Below, piece after piece: positions 13,301-24,048 of a DNA stretch of 64,000 nt. Positions within the stretch are counted from its first letter, which is position 1, and each line of letters begins with the position of its first letter. The notes under the pieces were generated by a model. It made no database searches and was not told the DNA's origin. It saw nothing but the letters and a program-made list of their open reading frames with translations. Position numbers and translations under genes: made by a program. Origin of the DNA: Gigaspora rosea (lineage: Eukaryota > Glomeromycota > Glomeromycetes > Diversisporales > Gigasporaceae); NCBI GenBank assembly GCA_003550325.1, contig QKWP01000502.1, forward strand, positions 90,071 through 154,070. Direction: 5' to 3'.

Positions 13301-14507
13301 CAGAAAACAATAAAAGGATGGACAAGTGGAAATAATGATGTTGATGATTGCATTAAAGAATTTCAACTTAAGGCTACAAACTACGAAGATGTAATCGAGT
13401 GGATTCCTTTTAATAGACTAGATAACCTTCAAAAGATTGGTGAAGGTGGATTTGGTTCAGTGTTTTCAGCAACGTGGTTAGATGGTAAAAGAATAGTTTC
13501 AGATGGATCAAAATCACGTACACCATCATGTATAGTTGCAATTAAGACACTACCTGGTTCACAAAAGAATTTTTTAAGAGAAGTAAGTTAAAGTAATTGA
13601 TTTATGAATTGATATAGATAAATTGCTAATATTATAAAATTTATTTATTTAAAAGTTTAAAAGTTTTATAGAATGTAGATTCGTGGGCAATAATCTTGAA
13701 ATATATGGGTTAACTCAAAACACAACTAATAATGAATATTTAATGGTATTTCAGTATGCAAATAAAGGAAGTCTTCATAAATTTCTAACATCAAGTTTTA
13801 GAGAACTTAATTGGAAAATTAAATTAAAGCAACTTGTTGATATATCAAAAAATTTAATCAAAGTACACGAAGCAGAATATGTTCATGGAGATTTCCATAG
13901 TGGTAATATATTGCAAAACCGGTATATTAATGGTGATCTAATATCTTACATTGCAGACCTAGGATTGTCGAGAAAGAAAGATGAATCTGATTTAGAAGAT
14001 AGTATTTACGGTATTTTACCTTATATTGCTCCGGAAGTGTTAAATCAACGACCATATACGATGGCAGCAGACATCTATAGTTTTGGTATTATTATGACCG
14101 AAATGTCTACAGGAAGACCACCTCATTATAATGTTGAATATGATGAGATATTAGCTGTCCAAATATGCAAAGGTTTACGCCCTGAGTTTGCACAAGGTAC
14201 TCCTGAGTGCTATATCCAATTAGCAAATCAATGTATGGATGCTATTCCTTCGAATAGACCATCTGCACATGATATCTATGATAAATTATTGAGATGGTTT
14301 GATATAGTAAATTATAGTGTTGCATACAATAAGGATGAATTAATAATATTAAAAGCGTTCCAATCTGCCGACGAAATTATTCCAACGTTATCAATCGAAT
14401 TGCCGGCTTGTCCTAAAGATAAACTTACAAGTAAATTGCTTACCTTTGGAAACATTTCTGAACCAACTTATACGGATGATTACGCTTATTATCTGGTATT
14501 TAATTAA
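10348..14507 (+). CDS. Multi-module protein kinase gene 2 (complete)
   Basis: Exons 10348-10731, 10822-11295, 11390-11869, 11965-12480, 12590-13045, 13124-13582 and 13656-14507 are all phase 0 and give 1206 aa. Exon 1 begins with ATG and goes straight into C-A-N-C-D-R-Y-N-T. Exons 2-6 are chimeric modules (kinase helix C-beta5, then knuckle, then beta1-beta3). Exon 6 alone has an intact loop, I-G-E-G-G-F-G-S-V, and V-A-I-K. Exon 7 (283 aa) has V-H-G-D-F-H-S-G-N, A-D-L-G-L-S, A-P-E-V-L and D-I-Y-S-F-G. Family knowledge: Rhizophagus-type tyrosine-kinase-like kinases with the C-x2-C knuckle and W-T-S-G-N. Exons 6 and 7 together encode one full kinase domain; the role of exons 1-5 is unknown. Exon 4 has an acidic low-complexity insert (D-E-D-E-H-E-N-E). 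The ATG is the first in this frame before the knuckle, so a non-coding or short upstream exon remains possible. Confidence 0.85.
10822..13582 (+). repeat. Tandem array of kinase N-lobe exons, gene 2
   Basis: Five chimeric exons of 474, 480, 516, 456 and 459 nt, separated by introns of 78-109 nt. The donor is GTAAGT (GTCAGT at 12481) and acceptors end in TAAG before a TTT codon. Exon 1 lacks the helix C-beta5 leader, as expected if it is the ancestral first exon. The 459-nt exon equals the corresponding exon of gene 1 in length and position. Confidence 0.85.
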
Positions 14508-14788
14508 TTGATAAATTTTTAAATTATTTCTTTATTTGGAAAATGCGAATCTTTAAATTTCTTATAACTGCAATAAAGCTATTTCACGTGTATTTAATAA
14601 ATTTTAATTACTAGTAAATATATAAATACTTTTATTTCTACAGGTACTAATAATAAAATATTATAAATTGATACATTTTATTCAAATTAATATTTAGTTT
14701 CATATATGAATCTAAAATAGGCTTTATTTTAATAAAGATAACTTATAATTCCTAAACCTTAAAATTCCTTTTTATTAGAAAAAAAATT
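14508..14788. other. Convergent intergenic gap, kinase 2 and PP2C
   Basis: Contains the 3' flank shared with gene 1, with TTTATTTCTACAG near its middle. No gene is seen. The two genes converge here, so 3' ends and terminator signals of both must fall in about 280 bp. Confidence 0.5.
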
Positions 14789-17564
14789 TCAATCGAAATT
14801 ATCATCATCAGAAATAGTAAAATTCATTGCTGAGTCTTCATCATAATATTCAATCGGTATTGTTGATAATGGTACTGAAACTAAAAAATCATCAACTTCA
14901 TTAGAATTTTGGTTATAAATGTCCTGATCATCGATATCTGATAACTCTTCCTCATGAAATGTATTATTCCAATCTTCAGGATCCTCTGCATTTTTTGTAA
15001 CAATATGACACCATTCATCCTCAGACTTTCCATTCAAAATTATAATAATTATAATAGACATATCATCAACACAAATACGCTTTTCAGTTATAGAATCACA
15101 TAATTTGATCATTTCATCACAGGCTTTGACAAATCGATTTGGGTCCTCTTTATATCTTTTTAGATAGCTTAAGTATATCTCTGTAGGATGTTTCTTAAAT
15201 ATTTTGGAACGATCCGTGATACCTAATATTTTGTATAGAATTTTAAATTGTTAGATATATATATATATAAATATACAATATAGGAGAGATATAAGTTATA
15301 CCATCAGAAGCAAGAACAAGTAAATCAAGATTAAATGCGGAATAAACTTTATCAATTATCTCTGGTTCAGCTATTAATATTAAATATAAATTCCAGATTA
15401 ATAAATATATATAACTATGGTAATAATTTAACACGTTTTTAAGCCTACATCAGCAAAATTTTTAAGCAGATATATATCGATATATAGCAGTTAATCGATT
15501 AAAAATTATCGATATATATCGATTAACTGCTATATATCGATATATGGGGTCCTTGCCTTGAAAATCGCCTTGGACGTTTCCCGATCGAAATAATTCGGAC
15601 AAAAAGACCAAAATACCGGTTCATATTCACATGTAATTCGTTTTTTACTTTTATGAATTCAATAGTTTATTCAATGCACTATTGAATCAATAAGCCAAAA
15701 GACGAGTTACATGTGAATATAAACCGGCATTTGGGTCCGTTTTTGTCCGAATTAGCTCGATCGGAAAATCTTGCAAGGTGATTTCCAACGATATATAACG
15801 ATTATTGTTAACGATTATGATCACTATCAATTAATAACGATTTTATAAAATTCGGTAGATTTTTTTCAAACTTTAACATTAATTTTCTCGATAACTACTG
15901 ATTCAAATATATATAGTATATATATTCATCTATGACATATTTAAATTTCAACCAATTTGAATCAATAATTCTTGAGAAATCATTTATTAACGATTTCTCA
16001 AGAACTCTTAATTCAAATTGACTGAAATTTAAATATGTCATAGATGAATATATATACTATACATAGTAAAAATTTGAACCGATTTGAATCAGTAGTTATC
16101 GAGAAAATTAATGTTAAACTTTGAACAAATTTAACGAATTTTTTGTTATATATCGTTAGTAATCACTAGCGATAATACCCAGCAGGGGGGTTATATATCG
16201 ATTGTAATCTAGGGGATTACTATCGATATATATATATAGCACCTCTAAAAATTTAGTGATGTAATCAAAAAACAGATTAATAATTTAATTATATGAATAA
16301 ACATAACGAAGCTTAAAAAGGTGTTAAAATATTTTATTCACTCTTTTGTGTACTATATTTATATATATAATTTAATAATACCAATTAAACCTCCTGAAAA
16401 AAAGCTTTTAATATAAAAATCACTGAATGAGCGAGTATATTGTATTTCATTAGACAAATCATCTTTTACTTTAATAAAAATTTATTAAGTTAATAATTGG
16501 CATATCTTAAACGTAAGTTATACTATAATACTTGCCTCTCAAATATTTGCGACCCGAACGTGCTTTTATAGTATACATAAAACCTTTTTGTCTTAGGGCT
16601 CTAAGTCTCAATAATTCATCTAAAATGAATTAAAATAATAGTATATTATTAAAATATTAATTATAGCTTGCAACAAATAAATTTCCTCCGTTGAATTAAT
16701 TATATACTTGGATTGTGGCAATTATGTTCTTTATTAATCTTTTTTGATTTATTCGATGACATAATAAATACAGAAGAGTCTCCAACAAATGCCTGATTAT
16801 TTCCGAAAAAAAAAAAAAAATTTAATACCGAGTAGTAATAATAATAATGACAATATTATTAATATTCTTACAATATATAATTTTTTTTTTGGTGTCATCA
16901 TAACTGTTAGTGCTGTTGCACCGGACATTCGAACTTTATTTCCTTTTATACCGTTAATATCATGTGTTTTAAAATAATTTTCAGTATCATCAAATCCTTT
17001 TTTTATAGCATTTTTAATCTTTTTCTCATTTTCAGCTATTGGTAATAATTCTTTTAAACGTTCAGCAATATGGTTTGATAAATGTTCAACACAATCTGCT
17101 GAAATTTGTTCTCCATCCTCTATATATAAAAGAAATTATTAATTCAATCTGTTATTTAAATGTGAATTCTTTGGAAGACAAATTAGTTATTATCCGAGAA
17201 ATGAACATAACCAGAAATCTGATCTGGGTTTGATTCTTGGTTATTGCCCACTTCGTGAACAATAAAATATATATATACCTCCATGACCATCATACACCCC
17301 AAAAAAATAATATCCTTTCATTCTGTCATCCGGTTTTTTCAATTTGTCATTTAATTCAAATTCAATAGATATTCCATCTTGATTATCTAAATTTTACATA
17401 TTGGTAAGACTTAAATTCTTTATCTATTATCGACATTTAATAATAGATTTACCTTCTCTTAACCCCGCCTTTGTAAATGAAATTACATGAAGACCATCAT
17501 GCTTCCAATATTTTTTTGAAAATCGTGTTTTCTTTTCTTCCTCGTCAAGTATTGGTTTAATCAT
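14789..17564 (-). CDS. PP2C-type (PPM) Ser/Thr phosphatase
   Basis: Minus-strand exons: 17564-17453, 17386-17279, 17119-16872, 16792-16708, 16619-16524, 16468-16391, 15370-15302 and 15222-14789, giving 409 aa. PP2C motifs appear in order: R-E-D-N-Q-D (created across the exon 1/2 junction), F-F-G-V-Y-D-G-H-G, S-G-A-T-A-L, F-V-G-D-S-S, T-R-S-F-S-D-F-Y-I-K, L-L-V-L-A-S-D-G and V-D-D-M-S-I. The metal-binding aspartates are present; the usual G-D-S-R reads G-D-S-S. The C-terminal ~80 residues are acidic and low-complexity. The family removes phosphate from Ser/Thr with Mn/Mg; the substrate here is unknown. Exon 5 donor and exon 6 acceptor are the least certain junctions. Intron 6 is about 1 kb because of an inserted repeat. 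An upstream exon cannot be excluded: an open stretch lies just 5' of the start. Confidence 0.8.
15553..15795. repeat. Palindrome inside the intron 6 element
   Basis: Left arm from CCTTGCCTTGAAAATC through AATTCGGACAAAAA and TACATGTGAATAT-like sequence pairs with the right arm ending in CTTGCAAGGTGATTTCC. The centre is near 15674. Confidence 0.7.
15850..16125. repeat. Long palindrome inside the intron 6 element
   Basis: Arms of about 130 bp. The left arm runs TTCAAACTTTAACATTAATT, CATCTATGACATATTTAAAT, TTCTTGAGAAATC; the right arm gives the inverse in order. The loop is only a few bases near 15985-15995. Confidence 0.75.
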
Positions 17565-18020
17565 TTATTTAAAATTTTATCCTCTAAATTAATGTCGGAA
17601 GTTTTAGATTTTATCTCTCCTTTTTCTTGTCTTTGTGAACTCAAAAAATATTCCTAAATTTATTAATGATTCGTTGATTAACATTGAATTCGTTGTTAGA
17701 AAGTTTGTAATAACGTAGTTTCTTTTACGTTATACTTACACGTTTAACTTCGAATGTAAAAATTAGATTTAATTTATTTAATTTTAGCTGGATTTGTTTA
17801 ACTTTATACACGCAGATTTGCACAAATTCCTTAATAGGCAATGATTATCTATCTCGGGAATTTCGGTTTGTTATACCGATTCTTTTGTACAATATTATCT
17901 GTAACTAGATGCCGCACAAAATGAACTGCGCGGCAATTTGGCCTGCATTACATAATCCTGGGACACCTGGTAAAAATTAGCCAAAATTAGCCGAATGATT
18001 TTTCGGCCGACACATTCAAT

Positions 18021-18186
18021 AAATTCTGGGACAACTGATAAAAATTATTTCGGCCGAATTCGATAAGTTTTTGAAAATTCGGTGTTATTGGAATTGGATT
18101 TTTGGCATTACAGTAATTCGATAACACCGAATTCAAAAACTTATCGAATTCGACTGAAACAATTTTTATCATTTGTCCCAGAATTT
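18021..18186. repeat. 166-bp hairpin
   Basis: AAATTCTGGGACAA .. CGAATTCGATAAGTTTTT .. ATTCGGTGTTAT is followed by the inverse sequence. The centre is near 18100 and the arms are about 75 bp. Confidence 0.75.
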
Positions 18187-18559
18187 ATGAAAACAGCTGT
18201 TAAACTTTCGTTTGAATACTTGTCCAACATGTTTGGTGTGCGAAAGTTATGGAAATGACTGTTCTTGCTAATAAAAAAATTTTGACAAGAAATATGAATA
18301 CAAAATAAATTTATAATAAATATATTACAAGAATAGGTGCTAATATTAATAAAAAAGTTAGATACGATCAAGAATTTTGTCGATTGGGTTAAAAATGCAA
18401 TTCAAATTGAGATTCCAAAAATCAAGACTTAATTAATATTTGTCAAAAAAATGTATTAAAATTATAGTCGACGAAATCAAAGTAAAGAAAACCAGGACGA
18501 ACTAAATGAAAGTATCGAAACCTGCTAACACCTAAGTGTTTTGCAATTTTTCGAACTGA

Positions 18560-18760
18560 TAGTCTTCTAATTGTTTTCAATCAGTCAACTCTCTCTAAGT
18601 GCAACTCCTCTAAGTGCAACTTCATTCTAAATACAGCATTAGCTTCGGCCCAAGTATATGATCGATATATGCTTTGTCTCTCTAAATGCAATTTTTCTTA
18701 TTGTTCTCTAAATGCATGTTGCTAAAAAATCTGGTCCCAATGAACTGCACTTCTTAGAAA
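18560..18760. repeat. Decayed CTAAATGCA-type repeat
   Basis: Repeated words CTCTAAGTGCAACT and CTCTAAATGCA, then GGTCCCAATGAACTGCA. The 50.2-51.5 kb elements have the same composition, so this is an old copy of that Tigger/pogo-like MITE family. Confidence 0.55.
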
Positions 18761-19092
18761 GTATCATCTTTTTTGTATTCAACTAGAAATATGCGTATTA
18801 CATCGATATCAATTTTTATTGAATCTATTATATTATTATTGTCGGAGCGTAGCGACGGATATTCTATGGTAAGATGATACATTTTTATGATCAAATATTT
18901 ATAATATCAAAATTGTAATTTTATATCGGTGTCTATCCGTACGTGTGTAAAATTTACATTTTTGATACTTTGCATCAAAAAAAAACATAATCGTATCAAA
19001 AACGTAATCTATTTGTCCGCTAACGTGTCGATATTTGACTTGGTTTTTACATGATAATTATAGGCTCCGGACACCTAGTAATTATTATATGT

Positions 19093-19250
19093 CAGGGTGA
19101 AACCCGCGCAGCTAGCTAGTAAAACCCGCTTTGATCATAGGGTTTGGGTGAAATCCGCGTTAGCATAGTGTGTTTTATAGGTTAACGCGGATTTCACCTC
19201 ATATGATCTGCATAGCGGGTTTTACTAGCTAGCTGCGCGGGTTTCACCCT
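19093..19250. repeat. GC-richer hairpin inside the 1.67-kb element
   Basis: CAGGGTGAAACCCGCGCAGC, CTAGCTAGTAAAACCCGC on the left; the exact inverse ends the element at 19250. Inner arms GTGAAATCCGCGTTA also pair. The arms show few changes, so the element is relatively young or maintained. Confidence 0.8.
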
Positions 19251-20315
19251 GTCGTATTATTATTATGCGAAATAATAACTTAATAGCCTGAACGGCCGAA
19301 AAATCATTCAGATAATTTTTATTGTGTCCCAGGAATTATGAAAACAGCTGTAAATTAATTTAGGCCGAATGATCTTCAAAGTTCTTAATTTGGCCGGCAA
19401 TTAATTTTTTAGTTTTTTTAGCTATGATATATAAAAAAAGGAAATCTTAAGAAATGGATAAATTGGCACCGGAACATTCTTCTCTTAATGAATATATGCA
19501 GTCACATTAGTAGAATTTTGCGTAATTTTGGCCTAATTCTTTTTTTGCCACACATTTTTTGTGCGGCACCTAGGATAAAGTATAATAAAAAGTCATATGT
19601 TTGTTTATGCGTTAGGAGTTTTATTTTTTGAGTCGTTTTAGCGTTGACTAGTGATGCAGGTGAATCGTCAATGATAGATGTAACTTGTTATGCCATAAAC
19701 TTTAGTTAGTTACGGTTTAAGTACATCCGAGAAGATTAGATTAGTTATTAATAGTTAAAGCAAGGTGCTTTCGGGTATAACGGTAATTAAAAAAATTAAT
19801 ATACAGTATTAACAAAATAATTACGAATATTCTAAAATATGTAGAAATTTATGAATCCTCTGTAACACTTCAAAAAAATTATTAAAAATTTGTACTTTAT
19901 TGTGAAGTTAATTAGTAAACTCTTAATTTATATTTTTTGGATATGTTTTGATGAAAACTTATTATATCTCTGTTAAAAATTAATAAATGTGATGAAAATT
20001 TTTTTATTACAGTATTAAGACGTAATGATATTTTTACATTAAAATAATTAGATTAATATTTGTTGTTACCATGCGTAAAAAATAAGATAAATTAGTCTGT
20101 ATTAATTTTAAAATACCATGCAAATCCTCAAAGATGATAATGATACTTTTTTAAATCCAATTTTTACTTTAGATTACTAGTAATTATTCTGTATCTAAAT
20201 TTTGAAAAGTTACTGAGTAGTTTATTGCTAATTTTAACCGATATTAAACTAATATTCGAAAATACAGATAGTCAACAAGCATACTCGTGATTTCGCGTGA
20301 CTTGTGAGATGAAAT

Positions 20316-20618
20316 CAGGGACGATGATTTTCTGCGGCAACTAAACCCAAATTCTGCGATTATTTTACACAAAAAAATTCAAATTCCGTGAATTTCTGTA
20401 CAAAACATTTTCTATTTCTGTGCAAAAAAACTTCCCGACAAACCATGATAGTTGACTGATTATCTATCCCTTCCGAGGATTCCGTTAAAACTTACAAATA
20501 TGATTGGTCCGAATCAAATTCTAAATTCCGCGTCTATCGGCGATAAAATCCGATTTCTGCAAAATACTCCGCGATCCGTGAATCCTGCGGCATTCTGCAT
20601 CTTGCAGGAAATCATCGT
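20316..20618. mobile_element. 303-bp TIR element, GACGATGATTTTCTGC ends
   Basis: Left end CAGGGACGATGATTTTCTGC; right end GCAGGAAATCATCGT in inverse. The interior is rich in TTCTGC / GCAGAA words. A related copy is at 7795-8050. The open frame across it (20452-20640) is not a gene. Confidence 0.6.
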
Positions 20619-21029
20619 AATCAAATTTCTCGTGAGATAAATAGTCATGTTTATTTATATGTGATCGAGTGATGAATTGTATTTCTGTCACATGTATCGC
20701 GCAAAATTTCGCGACATGATCTCGCGTACAACATAAATATTTTTAATTTGAGAAATTTATTAATTACATTTAAGTGATTAAATAAAATTGATGAGAAAAT
20801 TAACTTTAATCGCATTTATTAACATCAAGATAGCTCATAATGATATACTAAAGAACTATAATAACTATAATAATAGATCGTTTCCATCCTTTGGCACACT
20901 AAAATTTTCACAAACACAAACAATCTTCTGTTACAAAATATATCTTTCGATTATTGTCAATACTATTTGCAAAAGAAAAAAATTTTGTATAAAGCTTATG
21001 TATTTTTTATAAAAAAAAATAGATCACTT

Positions 21030-22625
21030 TTAACTATCGCTTTTCAAAATAGGAGATTTAGATTGTCTCAACTCTATTAGCCACTTTTCGTAAATATTAG
21101 GTTTGATGTTTTCAATATATGCCATGGCTTTTTCACAACATTCTTGGCTAATCTTCTCATAAACGTCACGGTTGCTAATCAAATATCTTAAAGTTTGAAT
21201 CCATGGGTCAATATCTTGAGGAGGAATTTTATATATACCCATCTTTTCAATAATACTTTCGTCAGTTTCACGTTCACCATCAGTTATGTTTACATGTATT
21301 GTGCCAAAGATAATACCACATTTCGCTTCAGGTAAACCTCCTGCGTCAGAGCAAATAACAGGTATACCGCGTAATGTGGCTTCCACGGCCACTAATCCAA
21401 AAGCTTCATACCAAAGGGATGGTACAATAAGAACTTTAATTTTGGGCCATAATTCCTCCATGTCTTTAAATGCCTCGAAAATCCTATGATTAAATAAATT
21501 AAAAAATGCACCGTTTTATATAAAATGTTCCCTAAACATAAATAAGTGTACACTCACGTAATGTTTTCAGTACTTTCCATTTCTTTTAGTTGAAATTCAC
21601 TAACACCCCAATTTTTAATAGCAGCGAACTGAACATCAGACATTTTTTCAGCCAACTCTTTAAAGATAGTATAACCCTTGATACTAGAGGGATTTGTGAT
21701 TAAAACGTAAGTTGCATCAAAATTATAATACCTCTTGGATGGTAGCTTGCCATAAATTGCCGGATGTAAAGGAAGAAAAGTAGCAAGAACACCTTCTCCA
21801 TAGGTGTCAATATAACTTTTAATTGCATGACTAACAGCCCAAATACCCTCAATCTCTTTTAATCTATTACGTTCAATTGGGGATGTTGAACTGCCGAAAC
21901 CTGGTACACCACTATACGGACCGAATGGAAGATGTTCACATGCGTGACAAATAAATATGCGAACTATTGATCCTGGTAAAGTTGATGCAATCTTGAGTGA
22001 AATTGAATCATTAAAAATGAAGTGAGTCGCATCAAATGACATAAGTTCATCTGTTATAAAATGTTGGTATGCGTCATATTCGGGTGAGCATTCCTTATCC
22101 TAACATAATGATCCCACAAAAATATTAAATATGTAATCCAGTAAATTGAGAAAAATTTTTCTTATATTAATAAATCAGAGAGAAATAATAAATATATATA
22201 GTTATTTTTTTTACCTTTAACCAATGCATCATTCGTTCTTCGATATCAATGAGAGGATGGTTAAGTGTGCTTTTCGGAAATATTTTAAGGTATTCTTCTA
22301 GTTCGAGACCCACTATTTCGATATTATTCCAGGTAAATCGATAAATACTAATCAAGTTATTTTTATCACCAAATGAATGTTTCTCTTCACTATATTCGAC
22401 TTTTGCATCAAGCACATCTTTCTTCCAACAAAGAACGATAGATCGACAAGCATGACCCTGTGATGACAGAGCGGCCAAAAAACAACAATTTGCTTTATAA
22501 CCACCGGAAGCACTATAAAGACCCATCGCTGTTTGAATGAGAAAAATTTTTAATTTGGTAGTAGGAGCTGGTTGTTCTTTTGAGATTAGGGCATTAGAGG
22601 GCTGTGTAAATATGGGTGAATGCAT
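21030..22625 (-). CDS. GT-B glycosyltransferase (GT1/GT4-like)
   Basis: Minus-strand exons 22625-22215, 22099-21558 and 21483-21030 give 468 aa. Introns have GTAAAA, GTGAGT donors and TTAG, ATAG acceptors; phases 0 and 2 join cleanly. The N-terminal domain has L-K-I-F-L-I-Q-T-A-M-G-L-Y-S-A-S-G-G-Y-K, a glycine-rich acceptor-side loop. The C-terminal domain has the retaining-GT motif V-P-S-L-W-Y-E-A-F-G-L-V-A-V-E (E-x7-E) followed by G-I-P-V-I-C-S-D-A-G-G-L-P-E. This is the nucleotide-sugar site of GT4-type transferases. The sugar donor and acceptor cannot be told. No signal peptide or membrane segment is evident, so a cytosolic enzyme is inferred. The 3' flank to about 20641 is AT-rich and gene-free. 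Confidence 0.8.
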
Positions 22626-23615
22626 AGTTTATTATTAAAAAAAAATTTTTTTTTAAAAAAAAAAATTGGTTTTGAGAAAAGAATGGTTTCGAAGCTAAAA
22701 AATTTCTTCATTTATATTGATATGACATAACTTTATTATATAAATATTATATAATTTTTCCTATAGTGGTATTTAATTATAATTACATCATTCATTGGTG
22801 ATTCATCATAGTCAAGTAAATTTTTGTAATATAAAAATCAATGTATATTCATGTCAGTAATATTAATTTTGATGACTGTGATTTAATTCTGATGAAAAAT
22901 TTCATCACATGACCAATATCGTATAGGTATCGAATTGATTAAGGGTGTTCTCAAGCAGCACGCTCGATGTGATTTACTAGTGATTGAGTAGTGTTAATTA
23001 GACCATTTTTGAGAACCGTTTGTATAGATGATGATAATATGATTGATTAATTCATAATTGTGTTAGTGCTCAAGTATTGCGATTGATTAAAATATTGATC
23101 ACAATTGATGTTGAACAAACATCTTTATTATCATTAAGCGATTATTGCTTTACAAATCGAAATAAAAAAAAAAATTAAAAAAATAATGAAAACGCTTGAT
23201 CAACGAAAGGATAAAGTAATCTACGACACTTTCAAATTCTTTTCTTCACTTTCAGAATTTACTACAAACCAACAGAATACAAAACGAGCCTTTTTTTATC
23301 TGCGAAGATTTTTAGCATAAGTAATAAGGTAATAATTTGTCAACATAACGATAATTAAAATGTAAAAAGAGTACTAACAATTATATTTCTTATTAATCAA
23401 TGAAAATTTTAAACCAATAAGCAATTTTTTGCTATGATTATCCAATATTTAAATTTGGTTATGTGAATCGCTTAGATTTTAAGTGCAGTTAAACATTAAT
23501 TATATTTATTTCGATCTATTAAGAATTTTTTCCTTTGACGAATAAGCGTTTTTAATATGTGATCAAAGATTTCATGAGCGAAAAAGTTTTATCATTCTAT
23601 ATTAAGAAATTAATA

Positions 23616-23815
23616 CAGTTGAACCTCCCAAAACCGATCCTGTCAAACCCGATAACCTATCAAATCTGATAAAAAATTAATCTACCAAGTCTGTTTCTGC
23701 TATATGAATCCGATAGTTTATATAATGATTTCAAATTCGATAACCTCTCAATAGTCTCTCAATACTTGATACAAAACTTGTCCACCATGCATACCGGATT
23801 GGGGAGGTTCAACTG
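23616..23815. mobile_element. 200-bp Tigger/pogo-like MITE with TA target
   Basis: Ends CAGTTGAACCTCCC and GGGGAGGTTCAACTG are inverted and flanked by TA on both sides. CAGTTGA-type tips and TA duplication are typical of the pogo/Tigger branch of Tc1-mariner elements. The interior carries repeated CCGATAACCT words. Non-coding. Confidence 0.8.
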
Positions 23816-24020
23816 TAATGAAAAAAATGAAAAAGATTTGTTTAAAATTAAACATTCGAAAGGTTTACTTCTTTATTTTGTTTTCTTTTTATATGAATTA
23901 ACATAATTAATATAATGTAAACGCAATATATTTATAGTATAATAAAATTTAATAATGTGACAATATGTAACAATAATTTAATATGAAATAGAAAATAGAA
24001 AATTATTTATGTTAAACCTT

Positions 24021-24048
24021 GTCGTTTAACGACGGGTCCAGTATCTAG
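24021..24048 (+). mobile_element. Possible Helitron 3' terminus
   Basis: The short hairpin GTCGTTTAACGAC is followed after 11 nt (GGGTCCAGTAT) by CTAG and then T. Helitrons end in CTRR with a hairpin about 10-12 nt upstream and insert before T. No 5' end or helicase was found, and the match could be chance. Confidence 0.35.

Larger units (their letters stand above)
15446..16263. mobile_element. 818-bp TIR element in PP2C intron 6
   Basis: Ends TACATCAGCAAAATTTTTA and TAAAAATTTAGTGATGTA are inverted. TATATCGAT-rich subterminal stretches follow each end. The interior consists of nested palindromes (15553-15795 and 15850-16125). It has no coding capacity, so it is probably a non-autonomous foldback element; a TA target would fit the ends. 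The same ends occur at 55749 and 59217. Confidence 0.65.
17906..19572. mobile_element. 1.67-kb non-autonomous TIR element
   Basis: Terminal inverted repeats TAGATGCCGCACAAAA and (inverse) TAGGTGCCGCACAAAA. Inner inverted blocks at about 17951-18010 and 19291-19345 share CCTGGGACAC and GAATGATTTTTCGGCCG. No target duplication is obvious (TCTGTAAC versus GGATAAAG), so it may be old or the ends may be off by a few bases. It encodes nothing recognisable and hosts other elements. Confidence 0.6.

Noticed and set aside
14789-15112. Short stand-alone acidic protein on the minus strand
   Set aside because: It is the last exon of the PP2C gene; the upstream exons join in phase and supply the catalytic motifs.
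16789-17233. Plus-strand open frames of 62 and 64 codons
   Set aside because: They lie antisense to PP2C exons 3 and 4, which encode conserved motifs.
21286-21489. Plus-strand open frame of 67 codons
   Set aside because: Antisense shadow of glycosyltransferase exon 3.
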